Source: Cordia subcordata
Taxonomy: Eukaryota > Streptophyta > Magnoliopsida > Boraginales > Cordiaceae
Assembly (NCBI GenBank): GCA_028554755.1
Contig: JAPTOF010000003.1
Coordinates: 26,514,001-26,578,000, forward strand
Length of the DNA: 64,000 nt
Reading direction: 5' to 3'
A program made the translations under genes and the position numbers. The notes beneath the pieces were generated by a model, which searched no databases, was not told where the DNA came from, and saw only the letters and a list, made by a program, of their open reading frames with translations. How positions within the stretch are numbered: position 1 is the stretch's first letter; every line of letters starts with the position of its first letter. Shown here one piece after another: positions 1 to 11,935 of this stretch.

Positions 1-105
1 CGCCGCTCCGCCGTCAACCACCACCGCGGCACCGTGCGCCGCGTTCAGCGCCCTCTGCCCTCCCCCACCTTCCACCACCACGCCAACCCTCGCCTCTGTC
101 TGCAT
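1..105 (-). CDS. 5' end of an unrecognised protein-coding gene (35 codons, cut by window edge)
   Basis: On the minus strand an ATG at 103-105 opens a frame that stays open for 35 codons to the window edge. The stretch is far more GC-rich than anything nearby, which marks it as coding rather than intergenic. The peptide starts MQTEARVGVVVEGG and goes on rich in Gly, Ala and Val. It has no signal peptide and no domain I recognise; it looks like the low-complexity N-terminus of a nuclear or cytosolic protein. The AT-rich, stop-rich sequence at 106-430 would be its leader and promoter. The start is the first in-frame ATG after that AT-rich stretch. The product cannot be named from this fragment. 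Confidence 0.55.
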   Translation of the reverse strand, partial: MQTEARVGVVVEGGGGQRALNAAHGAAVVVDGGAA

Positions 106-829
106 CTCTATATACGTATATGTGAAAAGAAAATTATTTTTGTTAGGATAATTATTACTAATTAGAAAGTTGTGTAGTTTGGTGTGAGAATTGAGGAAAT
201 TAGCTTGGTTACCCAGTTTCTGCAACAACTGTAATATTGTTGTGCAGTTTTTTCTTTCGTTTGCTTTTGGGTAATAAGGCTGTACGAAAACTACGTCGTA
301 CAGAGACGGCTTCACTTTTACTCGAATTAACCGACCATGCGGTAAGTGGTAACACGCATGGGTGCGGGGAAAAGAGAAAGAAAAGAAAAACGAGTAACGC
401 GCATCGCACTTTGGGTGAGTATTTGAGGGTGTCGGTGTATAATTCACAGATTTTTTTTTTTTTGTTGGTTAAATCAGCAATGATTTATAGATCTTTTATC
501 TTGTTTATTATTTGTTTCGAGGCATGTCCCTATGAATTTTAAAAGTTGTTTTTATTAAATTGAAGTCTAGTAGGAATCCAATTAATTTAGAAAACCCTCT
601 CAAAAGATATTACGCTCAAATAATTTTAAAATATTAAGAAGAATAAATATTAAACTCTGCTCGACAGTAAAAAAATTTTTTTTTCAGATTATAATAATTA
701 TTATCTCAGTATAGAGTTATTATAAATTCGTGTCAAAATTTCTTGATTTGCAATTTGTACGCTCGTTAATTACATTTCAAGTTAGGAGGTGACTAATGAG
801 ATTGCCATTTGTAATCTTCGTCTTGGTTG
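106..829. other. Intergenic: probable leader/promoter of the left-edge gene, then AT-rich DNA
   Basis: There is no coding signal here. Short open frames at 209-542 overlap on both strands and lack codon bias. A CT/AG-rich patch near 360-395 could be a leader of the minus-strand gene. The rest is AT-rich filler. Confidence 0.4.
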
Positions 830-843
830 TTTGTCATTTGTGA

Positions 844-981
844 TATCTTTTTTTTTTTTTTTGGGTCAAGAGAAGATATTATTAACAAGAAAGATAATTA
901 CAAAAATTGGGCCAACGGTTCCCAACGAGGCCAATAAAAGGAAAAGTATATACCCTCCAAACAGAACCAGTGACATTTTTT
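844..981 (-). mobile_element. Short retroposon (SINE or 5'-truncated LINE) with 14-bp target-site duplication
   Basis: TTTGTCATTTGTGA occurs at 830-843 and again, identical, at 982-995. Between them lie 138 bp that begin with a long T run, meaning a poly(A) tail read on the other strand. Tail plus a long exact TSD is the signature of target-primed retroposition. The body carries no recognisable Pol III box, so a truncated LINE 3' end is as likely as a SINE. Confidence 0.65.
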
Positions 982-1369
982 TTTGTCATTTGTGACCTTG
1001 GTGATGTTGATTTGATTAATTGCACACTGAAATTTTTTATTCTCAGCCAAGAATATTAAATCCCCCAATATCTGATTTTGTGGCATAAGAATATTCGTAA
1101 AATCGAGAGCAAAACTTGAGGGAGTTAGGTGCTTGGAAAGCTCAGTTTCGAAGGTCGGTTAATTCAGTGCCCAATGTAATGGTGCCATGTTAAATTAAAT
1201 AAAGAATTTATGTATAAAGTTTTTTAACCCAAAAATAAAAAAGAAAAAAGAGAAAAGTTTCTCCTCAAGTGTGTTGAGGCTTATAAGATAGCAACTTATT
1301 ATGATTATGTATTTAAAATTCTAATTTTATTAATACAAAATGTTGTTTGTCATTTATAAGTTATATTAT
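982..1369. other. AT-rich intergenic DNA
   Basis: This stretch holds the right copy of the retroposon TSD (982-995) and AT-rich sequence with no gene, RNA or repeat that I can identify. Confidence 0.4.
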
Positions 1370-1378
1370 ATTTTCAAA

Positions 1379-1883
1379 GGTAAAATACATGTTACTCGTC
1401 TATAATTTTTGTAATTAGCTGATCACTTTACTTTGTTTTAAAACTTACCACATTACTCTCTTGTCCTTTTTAAAAGGTAGTACATTAACCCCTGTGTGAT
1501 TTATTTAATTAGCTGATTACCCATGTTGTTTGTCTAATTAATTGATTACCCTCTGTGTTTTCAAAACTTACTGCATTACTCCTTTCTACTTTTTGAAAGG
1601 TCACAGATCACTTCTTTTTTCCATTGTTATCTAGTCACCTTTAACTAAAAGTTTATGTATCTTTGTGAAAATATATAACACATTATATATTACAAGTTTT
1701 AATGCCCATTGATGTAAAAAAAAAACACTTATGATGTACAATAAATTAATTTTAAAAAAAGTAAAGGTAGGATATTATGTGCCAACCTTTTAAAAAGTAC
1801 AGAAAGATAATATGATAAGTTAACGCACAAAGAGGTAATTAGCTAATTGTACAAACCACAAGGGTTAACGTTCATTTTACCCT
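1379..1883. mobile_element. Mutator-type MITE with 9-bp TSD
   Basis: A 505-bp element with long imperfect inverted ends starts GGTAAAATACAT and ends with the complement of AGGGTAAAATGAAC. It is flanked by the exact 9-bp duplication ATTTTCAAA at 1370-1378 and 1884-1892. A 9-bp TSD with long inverted repeats points to the MULE superfamily. The inside repeats a motif of the type 'aattagctgatnac' in near-tandem copies. It has no coding capacity. It shares its termini with the element at 5715-6666. Confidence 0.75.
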
Positions 1884-1892
1884 ATTTTCAAA

Positions 1893-3100
1893 AGTGTTAT
1901 TACATTACAAAATTAACAGTCTTATAATGGATTTAATATAATATTATTTAATGCAAATTTCTTGTTATTAAAGTTCCTTTTTGTTTGCAAGGAAATACGC
2001 TGTTCTCATTTTTCAATTTTGATAACACTTGGGAGAAAATCAATCAAAAAATATATTTTGATGAAAAAGAAGTTAATGAGAAATAGAGAAAAATATTCCT
2101 CTCTCTTTCCTCCGTAGTATCCCCTTACCCAATACACCCACCCCATAATCCAATGCGCAGCATGTATGAGAAAGTAGAGAAACAAGAAATATAAGAAAAC
2201 AGAAAAAAAAAAAGAAAATACATATTTAAAAAGTATATTTTCTTTTTGTCAAGTTTTGTGCCGCAAACGTGAAATAGCGATGATGCCCTCCTTTTTCATC
2301 AAAATATACGCGAACATATACACTCTTTTTCTTTCTTTTTTTCTCAACAACAAAATAAACATTCATATTCATATTAATATTAACAAGATTATTCAAAAAA
2401 ATTTAAATACAAATAAATATGATACCAAGAAAAAGTGTGTAACCACTAACAAAAAAAAAATTATTGTAATCACATGAGTGATACGATATGCTACTCGAAC
2501 ATACGTGACACCAATTTCTTACCGCCAAATATCATTGACCAAAACTATGAACCTGAACCCAAATTAACAGTTGGCCTGCACAATACTGACACCAAAAGTT
2601 CTGACAAAAGAATGAAAGCAGGAAAATTCTTTGGTCCAAATGGCGCAAACCGCCACCCCCTCTGGAAGTCATGGGCCCCACCTGTGATTTTGGCTTAGGT
2701 GGTGCCGAACTCAAGAGTTATGCAAATATTCAATGTACAGGAATATTTTACTCATTTTTAGACCACCATATTCATATAACAAGATTATCGTTATTTTCTA
2801 CGAATAGGATATGAAAAAGAGATTTGGCTAGGGCTCACAGGCAATTTTGTTACAGCAAAATGCTAATGCATTCTCGGTACACACACCTCCTTGTAACACG
2901 TCTCTGTTTTAAAGATGCTACTAATTTCATAACAAAAATTGCTAATGAACCAAAACTTACTATGATTTATTCATTATAAACAAATTACAAAAATCTCTAA
3001 ACTCAAGAGATAGATTTGTCTGTTGATAATTAATCTAGTCAGTGCCTAAACATTGATTACACTCCCATCCCCACTTAATTACGTCGAAAAATTTGATGTT
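1893..3100. other. AT-rich intergenic DNA
   Basis: No gene is seen. Short frames near 2256-2714 overlap in opposite directions, lack codon bias and match nothing known to me. The 3' untranslated part of the Rab gene probably lies at about 3100-3219. Confidence 0.4.
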
Positions 3101-3219
3101 TAATTAAACTAATTGTGACTTTGGAGTAGCATTTTGTCAGGAACTTGTGTCCCAGAAATGGCAAAAGAACATCTCATGTCAAACCTTTGTTCTCTTCTCA
3201 CTTGTTTATATACCCTTTT

Positions 3220-3972
3220 TCAATTGGAACAGCAAGTGGTCTTGTTCATGTTACCCGAGAATTCCCCAACCTTAATAGCTGTCCCTTGGCCAGGAACATT
3301 AGCAGCCTCTTGAGCAGCCAAAGCTTTTCTGCTGATTATTTGATAAATGTCCAACATGATCGTCTGGAATGCTTTCTCGACATTGAGTGCTTCCAACGCC
3401 GATGTTTCGAGGAACGACAGTCCTTCTTTCTCGGCCAAGACTCGCGCGTCTTGGTCCGAAACCGCCCTGAGGTGTTTCAGGTCGGCTTTGTTGCCGGCCA
3501 ACATGATTACGATGTTTGAGTCAGCATGGTCCCTTAGCTCACGTAGCCATCTTTGGACATTCTCGAAGGTTTGCCTCTTGGTTATGTCGTACACCAAGAG
3601 TGCCCCCACTGCTCCTCTGTAGTATGCACTTGTGATGGCCCTGTATCTTTCTTGTCCTGCTGTGTCCCATATTTGTGCCTTCACTGTCTTTCCCTCTACC
3701 TGCAAAAGAAATATTTTTCTTCATCAAATTTTCAAACCCGAATCCAAGTAACTATTCGGACTTGGTTCATCGTTATTAAATCTCCCTCGTAATGTCATTA
3801 AATCTACCTGAAGAGTCCTGGTTGCGAATTCTACACCTATGGTGGATTTAGATTCCAAGCAAAACTCGTTCCGCGTGAATCTAGAAAGAATGTTTGATTT
3901 TCCTACCCCAGAATCCCCAATCAAGACAATCTTGAATAAATAATCGTACTCGTGATCCACCTTATATGCCAT
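3220..3972 (-). CDS. RABA2: Rab GTPase of the RABA2 (Rab11) group
   Basis: A small GTPase that directs post-Golgi/trans-Golgi to plasma-membrane and cell-plate vesicle traffic. CDS complement(join(3220..3699,3808..3972)), 214 aa. The single phase-0 intron (3700-3807) has GT/AG borders and lies where RABA genes usually carry one. Visible motifs are the P-loop GDSGVGKS (19-26), effector-loop Thr44 in STIGVEF, WDTAGQE with catalytic Gln71, NKAD (125-128) and ETSA (153-156). The C-terminus CCSN is a double-cysteine geranylgeranylation signal. The [20 protein letters not shown] start and the [12 protein letters not shown] stretch fit RABA2 better than RABA1 or RABA4. The start is the only ATG ahead of the G domain. 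Nothing is missing, so it should be functional. Assignment within RABA2 (c or d) is not possible by eye. Confidence 0.95.
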
Positions 3973-5140
3973 CTCTTCTTCTCTTTATGCACCACATGAA
4001 CCTTCAAACAAAGCAGCACACATCATAAGCAAATAATAATGCAGGCCTGATGAATAAGCAGGTCCACTATAATCAAAGATCACACACGATTATGAAAAGG
4101 TTCAAGATCAAAGATATTCTTTCATTTGTAAATTGTATCCAGTCAAGCAGCTGGAGCAAATGTTATGAAGCGATTCCGGATTAAAGAAAATTAGTTTACT
4201 TTCCATAATCGGTCGGAACAGAAAAAGATAATAATGGATCACAGGCAAACTTCAAAAAAGGAAAAAAATAAAAATAAAGAAAAGGAAAGAAATAAAACAC
4301 TAAATGGGAAAAACTAACCATGAACAAATGCTGATTTAGTCAATACATATCAAAATAATGAGGAAATTTCTGGGTTAGGCAGAAGAAGAAGTAAACTTCT
4401 ACAAATTGTTAGTTGTAAAACATGATGAAACTGAATAAGCGAACAGCCAGGAAATTGAATGGCCATTGTTTAACTTGTGTTAGAAGCTTTATTCTCATTT
4501 TTTCTTACAAATCTGCCCTTTAGTCAAACAAATGCTTGCAGTGTGTAATTGCAGCCTATTATTTCTAAAGCTTGTTGTTACGCTATTTTAGCGGCATCGA
4601 AGTAGCAAAGTTAGGGGCCTAAAAGTTAGATATTGAACAGAACAGTGTAAAGGGCAAAATCAACTCTTAATTCTCAATATTTCTGTGTGATCTTCATACA
4701 CTAGCGAAAGAAATTAATCTTGTGTTTGGTATAAGCTTCTTTTATATAAAAAAAAGTATGATTTGTTTTAATTTTCATTATATATAATTCTAGAAAATAA
4801 GTTAAAAATGTATTGTTTATATCTATAACATAAAAAGGGAGACGGTGAGAATTTTTATAAGATGCTTGTTCCAAACCAGCATGAGTCTCCATTTGGTTGG
4901 TCTACTTTTTATTTTTGTTTTTAGATAAATAAAAATTATGATCGGAAATATTGAAAACACGGTTCTCATTGTTAGGGTAAAGTAAAGGAATAACACAATG
5001 CATATAAAAGTCAAACCGGATAGCCAGCCAACCACAGTTCCTACATTTTACAAAATAAAAAATGAAAACTATTTTTTAAAAATAAAAAAGAAAATTTAAA
5101 AATATTTTCTAAACCATATGCAACCTAAGTTCAACATTCC
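3973..5140. other. Upstream region of the RABA2 gene
   Basis: AT-rich non-coding sequence that should include the leader (possibly with a leader intron) and promoter of the minus-strand Rab gene. The short frames at 4701-5035 look random. No other feature is seen. Confidence 0.4.
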
Positions 5141-5144
5141 TTTG

Positions 5145-5278
5145 CACATATATGTATATATATACATATATATACATACATATATATACATGCATATATA
5201 TATATGTATATATATACATATATATACATACATATATATACATGCATATATATGTATGTATATATATATATATGTATG

Positions 5279-5348
<70 letters not shown>
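5145..5348. repeat. TA-rich compound microsatellite
   Basis: About 200 bp of alternating purine-pyrimidine TATA/CATA/TGTA units ends in an uninterrupted (TA)n tract at about 5292-5348. The open frames here on both strands (Tyr-Ile repeats) are a by-product of the repeat and not genes. Confidence 0.95.
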
Positions 5349-5350
<2 letters not shown>

Positions 5351-5705
5351 GCTCCGGGGTGGGTAGGAGCTGGTCGAGTCCGCATCGGTGCAAATTGAAG
5401 CAATAGTCGCTTTCAGATCTGATCTATTTACTTGACAATTTATTTGGTGACTTCACCATCGCCAAAGATAACCAATAATGGCTGTTTAGAGAAGGATAAT
5501 GACTACCGGGCACAACTGCTATGCTTAGCCAGTCAAGAAATCTTTTAGCTAGTCATTGGTAAAATCAAGATATTCAAATATTGGATTAATTTTCCATATT
5601 ACAACGATTTAAGACTTCTTTAATCTTTTCCCTCTCTCACACACACTTTTTCCTTTTTCGATGCAATCTTCCAATCTTTTGGCCTGAGGATTAGAAAGTC
5701 CAGCA
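5349..5705. other. Intergenic DNA
   Basis: Unremarkable sequence between the microsatellite and the next MITE. No gene or RNA is seen. Confidence 0.4.
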
Positions 5706-5714
5706 AAATAATTA

Positions 5715-6666
5715 CGGTAAAATATAATAGATCTCTTATAGTCTATTATAAATACAGAACACCTCTTTATAGTGCTAAAAGTCACTCTCCACACCTCTAA
5801 ACTTTTTGAAAGTAGCATCATACACCCCTAAACCCTTAACTAACACTAATAGAATTAAATTTTAAAACAAAACGACTTTAATACCCCTATCACATCTTTA
5901 TGTATTACCCTAATAATTATACATTTTTTTCTCTCACCTCACCCAATCCCTTACCTAGTCATCCATCCCGTAGCAATTTTGATCCTTAAACATAGAGCTC
6001 AAGACATTGTTTCTCGAATATAAAATTGTCTTCGTCAATGGCAGCAATGGATCATGATGCCTTATTAGAATAAGTTTCTAGCCATTTGCATAATCAGTTC
6101 TTAATCCCGCAAGTCAAGCAATGCTCAAATCTTTTGTGCAATTACTTATGTTGTTCCATCCTTTTTGTTTGTAGCAAATAAGCTTTTCATTTCTTTCTAG
6201 ATTAAAATGCAGAAAATATTATCTGAACCAGTATAATTTTGATATTAACAAATAAAATTATCCGATATAAAAATTTTATTTTATAGCCAATTGTAATTAT
6301 ATAAAATGTTTCTCTGATTTTGCATGGAAAATCAAAGACCAATCTTAGCCTTTAGACCAAGTTTTATTATCGAGAAAAATGGAAAATTTGTAATTCTTAA
6401 GAAAAGGCCGGGGTGGGAGTGATGGGTTGGGTGACTTGAGGATGAGGGTATGGTGAGGGGGAAAAAGAAAATGTATAATTAAGGTAATATATAAAGATGT
6501 AATAGGGTATTAAAGTCCTTTTGCTATAAAATTTAACTTTGTTAGTGTTAGTTAACGGTTTAGGAGTGTGTGATACTACTTTAGAAAAGTTTAGGAGTGT
6601 GATGAGTGACTTTTAGCATCTAAGAGAGTATTAGTAGACCACAAGGGAATTTAGTGTATTTTATCC
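5715..6666. mobile_element. Mutator-type foldback MITE with 9-bp TSD
   Basis: A 952-bp element whose two ends, about 250 bp each, are inverted copies of one another (for example 5780-5960 against 6440-6630). It is flanked by an exact 9-bp duplication AAATAATTA at 5706-5714 and 6667-6675. The ends are GGTAAAATAT and, inverted, GGATAAAATACAC, like the element at 1379-1883. The central part holds no transposase. Confidence 0.75.
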
Positions 6667-6859
6667 AAATAATTAAGACCGTAACACATAGAACCCCAAA
6701 TAGTTACTTAATCAATTGGCATATCAATCATAACTATATTCATCAAAGTGAAAAAAAAAATGATAATTTGTTCAAAATGAATTCAATAATCAAGCTATAA
6801 TAAGAGGTCTCTTGATTTCCATGTAAATAATTTCATTTTCGTGTTATCTGGAAGACTCA

Positions 6860-7467
6860 GAGCCAGTTTTGGTTTTCCATTTTGGAAAGCCAAACATACT
6901 TTTAGACTTTAAAAGTCCGTTTTTAAAAAGAAAAAATAGGTGTTTGGTTTTACATTCTGAAAGTTAGTTTTGATTAAAAGTCAATTAAATTTTGAGGTTA
7001 AACGAAGAAGTTAAAAATTTTAGCTTCTCTGTTTGCCGTTTTGGCAATGGAGTTTTTAAGATACTTTTTGGACAAAACTATCCTCTTTAATTTTTCATTA
7101 TGTCAATGGCTATCTTTCTTTTTTTTATCCCTATTTTGTTTTGTTTGACGTTCTTAACTTCTCATTATTTTTGCTATTAATATTTTGGATTATAACTATA
7201 ATTTTTTAGAGAATTTTTTCAAGCAAGTAGAAATATGAATAAAATAATATGTTATAAAAAGCAAATAATATTATTTTTAAAATGTCATTTTCAGTAATTT
7301 AGGCAAACAACATTTATTTTCAAACGTAAACCCAAACACTATCTCATTTGATAAAAGTTTATTTCACATAAAAATAACTAAACACATTTTTATTTTGACC
7401 AAAAGTCTGTTTTAAAGAGATTTTTTTTTACAAGATTAAAATTTTTAACTGAATACCAAATGGATTA
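6860..7467. mobile_element. Possible degraded MITE
   Basis: The left end GAGCCAGTTTTGG and the inverted right end TAATCCATTTGGTATTC are loosely similar. Both are bordered by TCA. Inner stretches around 6940-6970 and 7310-7345 are also loosely inverted. The resemblance to Tourist-like ends is weak. Confidence 0.3.
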
Positions 7468-7974
7468 TCAGTGATAGGTTCCAACTAAATCAAGCCTCTT
7501 GTAGTCAGGATTTTTTTCCCTCTTTGGCCCACTTCTCCAGAACCATTATAAAACTAATGCTGTGTTTGTTTACAGCTTATAATAAGCAACTTTTCTTATT
7601 TCATATCTTATCTAAAAAAGCATGTTTGTTTTGTGCTTATGATAAGATGCTTATTTTAAGATGGCTTATTTATAGTGCAAAAATTTAAGCAACAATCAGC
7701 CATCTTATATCTTATATGGGACACGGCTGGTATTTTAGAAATCTTTAATGAAACTTTACTTTTCACTATTGCCCTCGTCTTTTTAGCTTAATACCAAGAT
7801 TGCCTTTTCAGTTTCTATTATGTTTTCCACCGACAAACCCAACAAATCCCTAACCCTATTTATCAAATACAATATGAGAAAAGAAGAAGAAGAAGAAGAA
7901 GAAGAAGAAGGGATCGAGCTCACCACGGCCAGGTATTTTTTTTTTATCAAAATCTTCTTCGACGTCTCCGGCTT

Positions 7975-8380
7975 TGTAGAGGGTGAAGTCTACAATTACG
8001 GATTGTATCCTCTTGGACCCTAGTAACCTGCAAGATCAAAGAAGGTAAGCGGCGAAACCCTTGACACCATTGTGGCGCCGGCCAAAGGTTCTCCGACGCT
8101 CAAGTCAGCGAATACGAAGTGGAAAGAAATAAGAGTTGTTTATATGTTGGGTTGTGGTTTAATTGTAGATATGAATAAGTTGATACTTTGTATCTGTCCC
8201 CCTTACCTCCTCTGTTATCGAGTCCTTTCATAGCAGCTCCTTGGGTGAAAGAGTCCTTTAGATCTTCAAATCCTAGACGTGTTTCAATTGATGTCTCTCT
8301 CATTGTCATGCTTAGCTTTTATCATGTATAGGTTACATATATGCTCTCATGCACGTCTTGCGATTTGATCTAATGCATAG
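7975..8380 (-). repeat. Tat 3' LTR, first part (continues at 19167-19293)
   Basis: Matches 30934-31344 along its whole length with scattered substitutions. The LTR breaks at 8380 where the Athila element entered, and resumes after the repeated CATAG at 19162-19166 up to ...CCCAAACA at 19293. 406 + 127 bp gives the same 533 bp as the intact copy. Confidence 0.93.
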
Positions 8381-10122
8381 TGATGAGTTGTGATTTGGTG
8401 TGTGTTTGCATTGCCATTTACTTATATTTTAGAGGTGTTGAATGCTTATAATGATGCATTAGTGTAGTACTTTTGATAGGAATAGGCTTAAGCGTGAACA
8501 AATGTGCATATTGAGTTTAAAAAATAAATTGCTACACTAATTGCTTGTTTTCAATGATTTAGGCGGACTTTGGATTAAGATCAAGATTGGATGATGAAAG
8601 GTGATGAAGATGAGACATGCACGGGTCGAAAAGAGAAGACCGAAGGCCGAAAAGATGAAGGAAGTCAGCCGGACGACCATGAAAGAAGAGTCGGTCGACC
8701 GACTAAGTCGACCGGCCACTCCAGAAAGCTTCATCGAAAGCCGGACGACCCCCCCTTCAAGAGCCAGTTGACCGGTCACTCCAGAGAGCTCCACTAGAAA
8801 GCCGGTCGACCGGCTATACGCGAACTTATAAATAAAGCCCGATGCAGAAGAATTTGGGGGGGAGCAAAAAACACGTACTTCACACCTAACCTCTCACACA
8901 CTTAACCCTAATCTTTAGCCGCCTCCCACACCCTTTTCACACACTTTTCACCAAGAACCAAGCTTAGTTGGGAGGATTCAAACGCTTTGGAATCAAGATT
9001 GTTCACAAGCCGTGATCTAAATTCGCTAGGATGAAAGGGAGTTTCGTTATATCTCTTTCATTCTATTTTCCATTATGTCTGAGTAGGCTTGTATAGGGTG
9101 ATTAAACTTATGTAATGGGTTGATTTTATACTCTTATGATATGGGATATGATGGCTGAATATATATATATATATATATATGTTTTGATTTGTCTTGTTTA
9201 ATTAGGTGTTCTTTCATTCATGTCTATGTGTTTGATAAAATGCCTAGATGAGTAACATGTATACAACTTGAAGTTTGTTTGTTACTAAACACATCTAATC
9301 CATGTTATACTCATGTCTATGTGTTTATATGTGGATGCTATGAAGTGGGTAATGCTTTTATTCATGTCTATATGCGTATTTGCATGCTTAGTAACGAGCA
9401 TAACTTTAATATTGCATTTTATGCACGCGCTAGCAAGTGAAATCCTGCTGTAGTGACTTTAGAATGACGAAGCATAATTTAGGGCTGGTCTAGATCGAGT
9501 CTCCTTTGGCTTTAAATCCAACCAATAGGTTTCAGGATAGATTTAGTCGACCTTAGCAACACTAGGTCTTGGCTTTAAACGGTTTAGGTACTAAGGTAGG
9601 TTCATTCTAAGCCACCTAGGAAGTTAGTTAGTCAATCTTGAGGCCCTAGGTCATAAGGACCACGCCGTAGCTTTAGGAGGCGCCGCCTAGGGACGGACCC
9701 GCACCGAGTCCTAGGGGGAAATCAGGACATTAACTAGCAACCTAGTTAAGAGCACTTATGATAGTTAGCTATCATCCCTTAATCCCATAGCATTTGAGTA
9801 TATAATTACCCATTTATAAGTCGAAGTCACCGTATTCCTTTTCAATTGTTAGTTTCCTCTTAATCAACTTGCGTTTCCATTTGTTTTTATTCATAGTTTA
9901 GTTTTATTTTGTTTACATAGAGCTCCCAATAATCCAAAATCTCACAAGAAGAAATTCACCTAGTTAGATCTGTCTTTTCAGCTCCTTTTAGAACATCAAG
10001 CATAGGATTCATTCACATTATTCACGCCTCCCTGTGGTTCGACACCTGCACTCGTACACACTATATTGCATGATCCGTATGCTTGCGGGTCTTTTAGAGC
10101 TTGCTCTCGTAACACGACATCA
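8381..10122 (+). repeat. Athila 5' LTR
   Basis: 1742 bp. It differs from the 3' LTR by about 40 substitutions (counted by eye), by about 70 bp of extra sequence around the palindromic repeats at 8689-8800, by a longer (TA)n tract near 9161-9180 and by small indels. It contains the promoter and leader: TATAAATA at 8827-8834, transcription probably starting near 8860. Confidence 0.93.
8689..8834 (+). promoter_or_regulatory. Athila LTR core promoter: GTCGAC-centred palindromes and TATA box
   Basis: The perfect palindrome AGTCGGTCGACCGACT lies at 8689-8704 and GCCGGTCGACCGGC at 8801-8814. TATAAATA follows at 8827-8834, 12 bp after the second. The same order recurs in the 3' LTR (palindromes 17799-17812 and 17837-17850, TATA 17863-17870) and the solo LTR (palindrome 21009-21022, TATA 21035-21042). 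The constant spacing to the TATA box suggests a dimeric factor site or a hairpin. That reading is inference. Confidence 0.6.
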
Positions 10123-10128
10123 AGTTTT

Positions 10129-10145
10129 TGGCGCCGTTGCCGGGG
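10129..10145 (+). other. Athila primer binding site (tRNA-Asp)
   Basis: TGGCGCCGTTGCCGGGG starts six bases after the LTR end and is complementary to the 3' end of plant tRNA-Asp, as known for Athila elements. Confidence 0.85.
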
Positions 10146-10401
10146 AGGCACGGTGATTTACATTCTGTGCTTGTGTGTTTTGATTGTTGCTTTTCTTGCT
10201 TTTTCTTTATAGTTTGTTTAGTTTTTACTTATTTTGTTTACTGCTCACATTATCTTGTTTTAGTTTTTTTTTTGTTGGTTTATTTCAGCTTTTGACTTTA
10301 TTTTTTTTAGTATACTTTTTAGGATTGTGGATTATTTGCTGTAGTGTAGGAATATTGAAGTTTTCGGTGGTTGAAGTGGCCGGAGTTAGGATAGTTTGTG
10401 C

Positions 10402-11935
10402 ATGCGTGGTAGGAGATCCCTTAGGAATCCCCTAGTTCCTCTTAATCCCGAACCCGAATGAATCACTAGACGTCTCAGGAATTTAGGAGCTCTTCCTGAG
10501 GAGATGACCGATCCCAATCATCCTCATAATCCACCCAATCCCCCAATGAATCCCATTCCACCTCATGAGCACATTGGGCATCAAACCCAAGCTCATTTTG
10601 GACAAGAGCCCCGTAGACCGGATCCACCTATAGATGAGGAACCCACTCTTAGGCAATTCTTTCTCCCCGAAACCTTTGAGCCCAATTCGGCTATTCAAAT
10701 TCCGGGATTGGGGGGGACGAACTTCGAGATTAAGCCTAATATGTTGGCTATGCTTCCCTCCTTCTACGGGAGAAGCAATGAGAGTCCTCTTGATCATATT
10801 ACTGATTTTGTTGAAATGAGTTCCACTCTACATGTCCCTAATGTCTCCCAAGAGGTCATACGTCTAAGATTGTTTCTTTTCTCTCTTAAGGATAAGGCGA
10901 GGACTTGGTTGCACTCCTTACCTAATGGGTGCATTACTACATGGGTTGAGCTTCAATCTAAGTTCTTCCAGAAATTTTATCCTATGGCCAAGACAGCCGA
11001 TCTTAGGACTGCTATTATGACTTTCTCCCAACATGAACTAGAATCTTTTCATGAAGCTTGGGAGAGGTTCAAAGATCTTCTTAGACAATGTCCACACCAT
11101 GGATACGGCAATCATGACCTAATGCAATACTTCTTTCGAGGCCTAAATGAACAAAATAGGATGATGGTCAATGCCGCCTCCGGTGGTGGTTTCTATCTTT
11201 TAAGACCGACTGAGGCATGGGAGAAAATAGAAATGATGGCTGAGAATTCATCTCAAAATTTTGCAATGGAAAGGTCTAGTCGAGGGGGTAACAAGAGAAG
11301 TGTTAGTGAGGTTGGAATTTCTTCAGACTTACCCTTTAAGGTCGAGGCTTTAACAAATAAACTAGATCAATTCATTTCTTTGTCCATTTCATCCCAAGGT
11401 CATATGACTAGTTCTTTAGGTTCTCCCTCTGCCCCTTTAGTTGTTGAAGTTTGTGCATTGTGCTCCGAGTCATCTCATGAGACTATGGCTTGCCCTTTAG
11501 CATCCCAATTTCCTGAATTCATGAAAGAGCAAGTATGTGCCACACAAGGTTATTCTCGTGAGTATAATCCATACTCGAACACATACAATCTGGTTTGGAG
11601 GGACAACCCGAAATTTTCTTGGGGACAAGGACAACGTGAGTCTAGTTCACATCCTCAAGTTTCACCTCAGCAGTGACCTCGTAATCAATATCCCCCAGGT
11701 TTCTATCATCTGAATCAACCCCGTCTTACTAGTGCTTCTCAACCTCAGGCTTTGCCTGCTCCCTCTAGTAGCCAACCTCCTAGTAACGATATGATGAAAA
11801 TAATGCAGTTCATTCAGAACCAACAGGCAGAACATAGGCAGCAAATGGCGAGGTTTGAGGCACAATTAGGACAGATTGCTAGTCAATTGAGTGCTAGAGA
11901 ACCCGGGAAATTGCCTTCCCACCGGAGGTAAACCC
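10402..11935 (+). pseudogene. gag: Athila gag (broken)
   Basis: The nucleocapsid/coat precursor of the element. The likely original start is the ATG at 10402; codon 20 is now TGA (10459-10461). The frame then runs from 10504 to a TGA at 11674-11676 and stays open in the same frame to a TAA near 11931. Both TGA codons stand where CGA (Arg) is plausible. A Retrotrans_gag domain spans roughly 10740-11270 (WLHSLPNGCITTWVELQSKF and ARFEAQLGQIASQ-type segments around it). The zinc knuckle CALCSESSHETMAC (CX2CX4HX4C) lies near 11455-11496. The end merges by frameshift into the protease region. Confidence 0.88.

Noticed and set aside
2474..2714. Opposed open frames of 74 and 60 codons
   Set aside because: They overlap each other, show no domain and lie in AT-rich intergenic DNA.
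5109..5403. Several overlapping open frames of 64-94 codons on both strands
   Set aside because: They are translations of a TA-rich microsatellite (Tyr/Ile/Cys/Met repeats) and have no coding signal.
7820..8023. 67-codon open frame with a Glu run
   Set aside because: It crosses the border between Harbinger sequence and the Tat LTR at 7975 and the Glu run is a GAA microsatellite.
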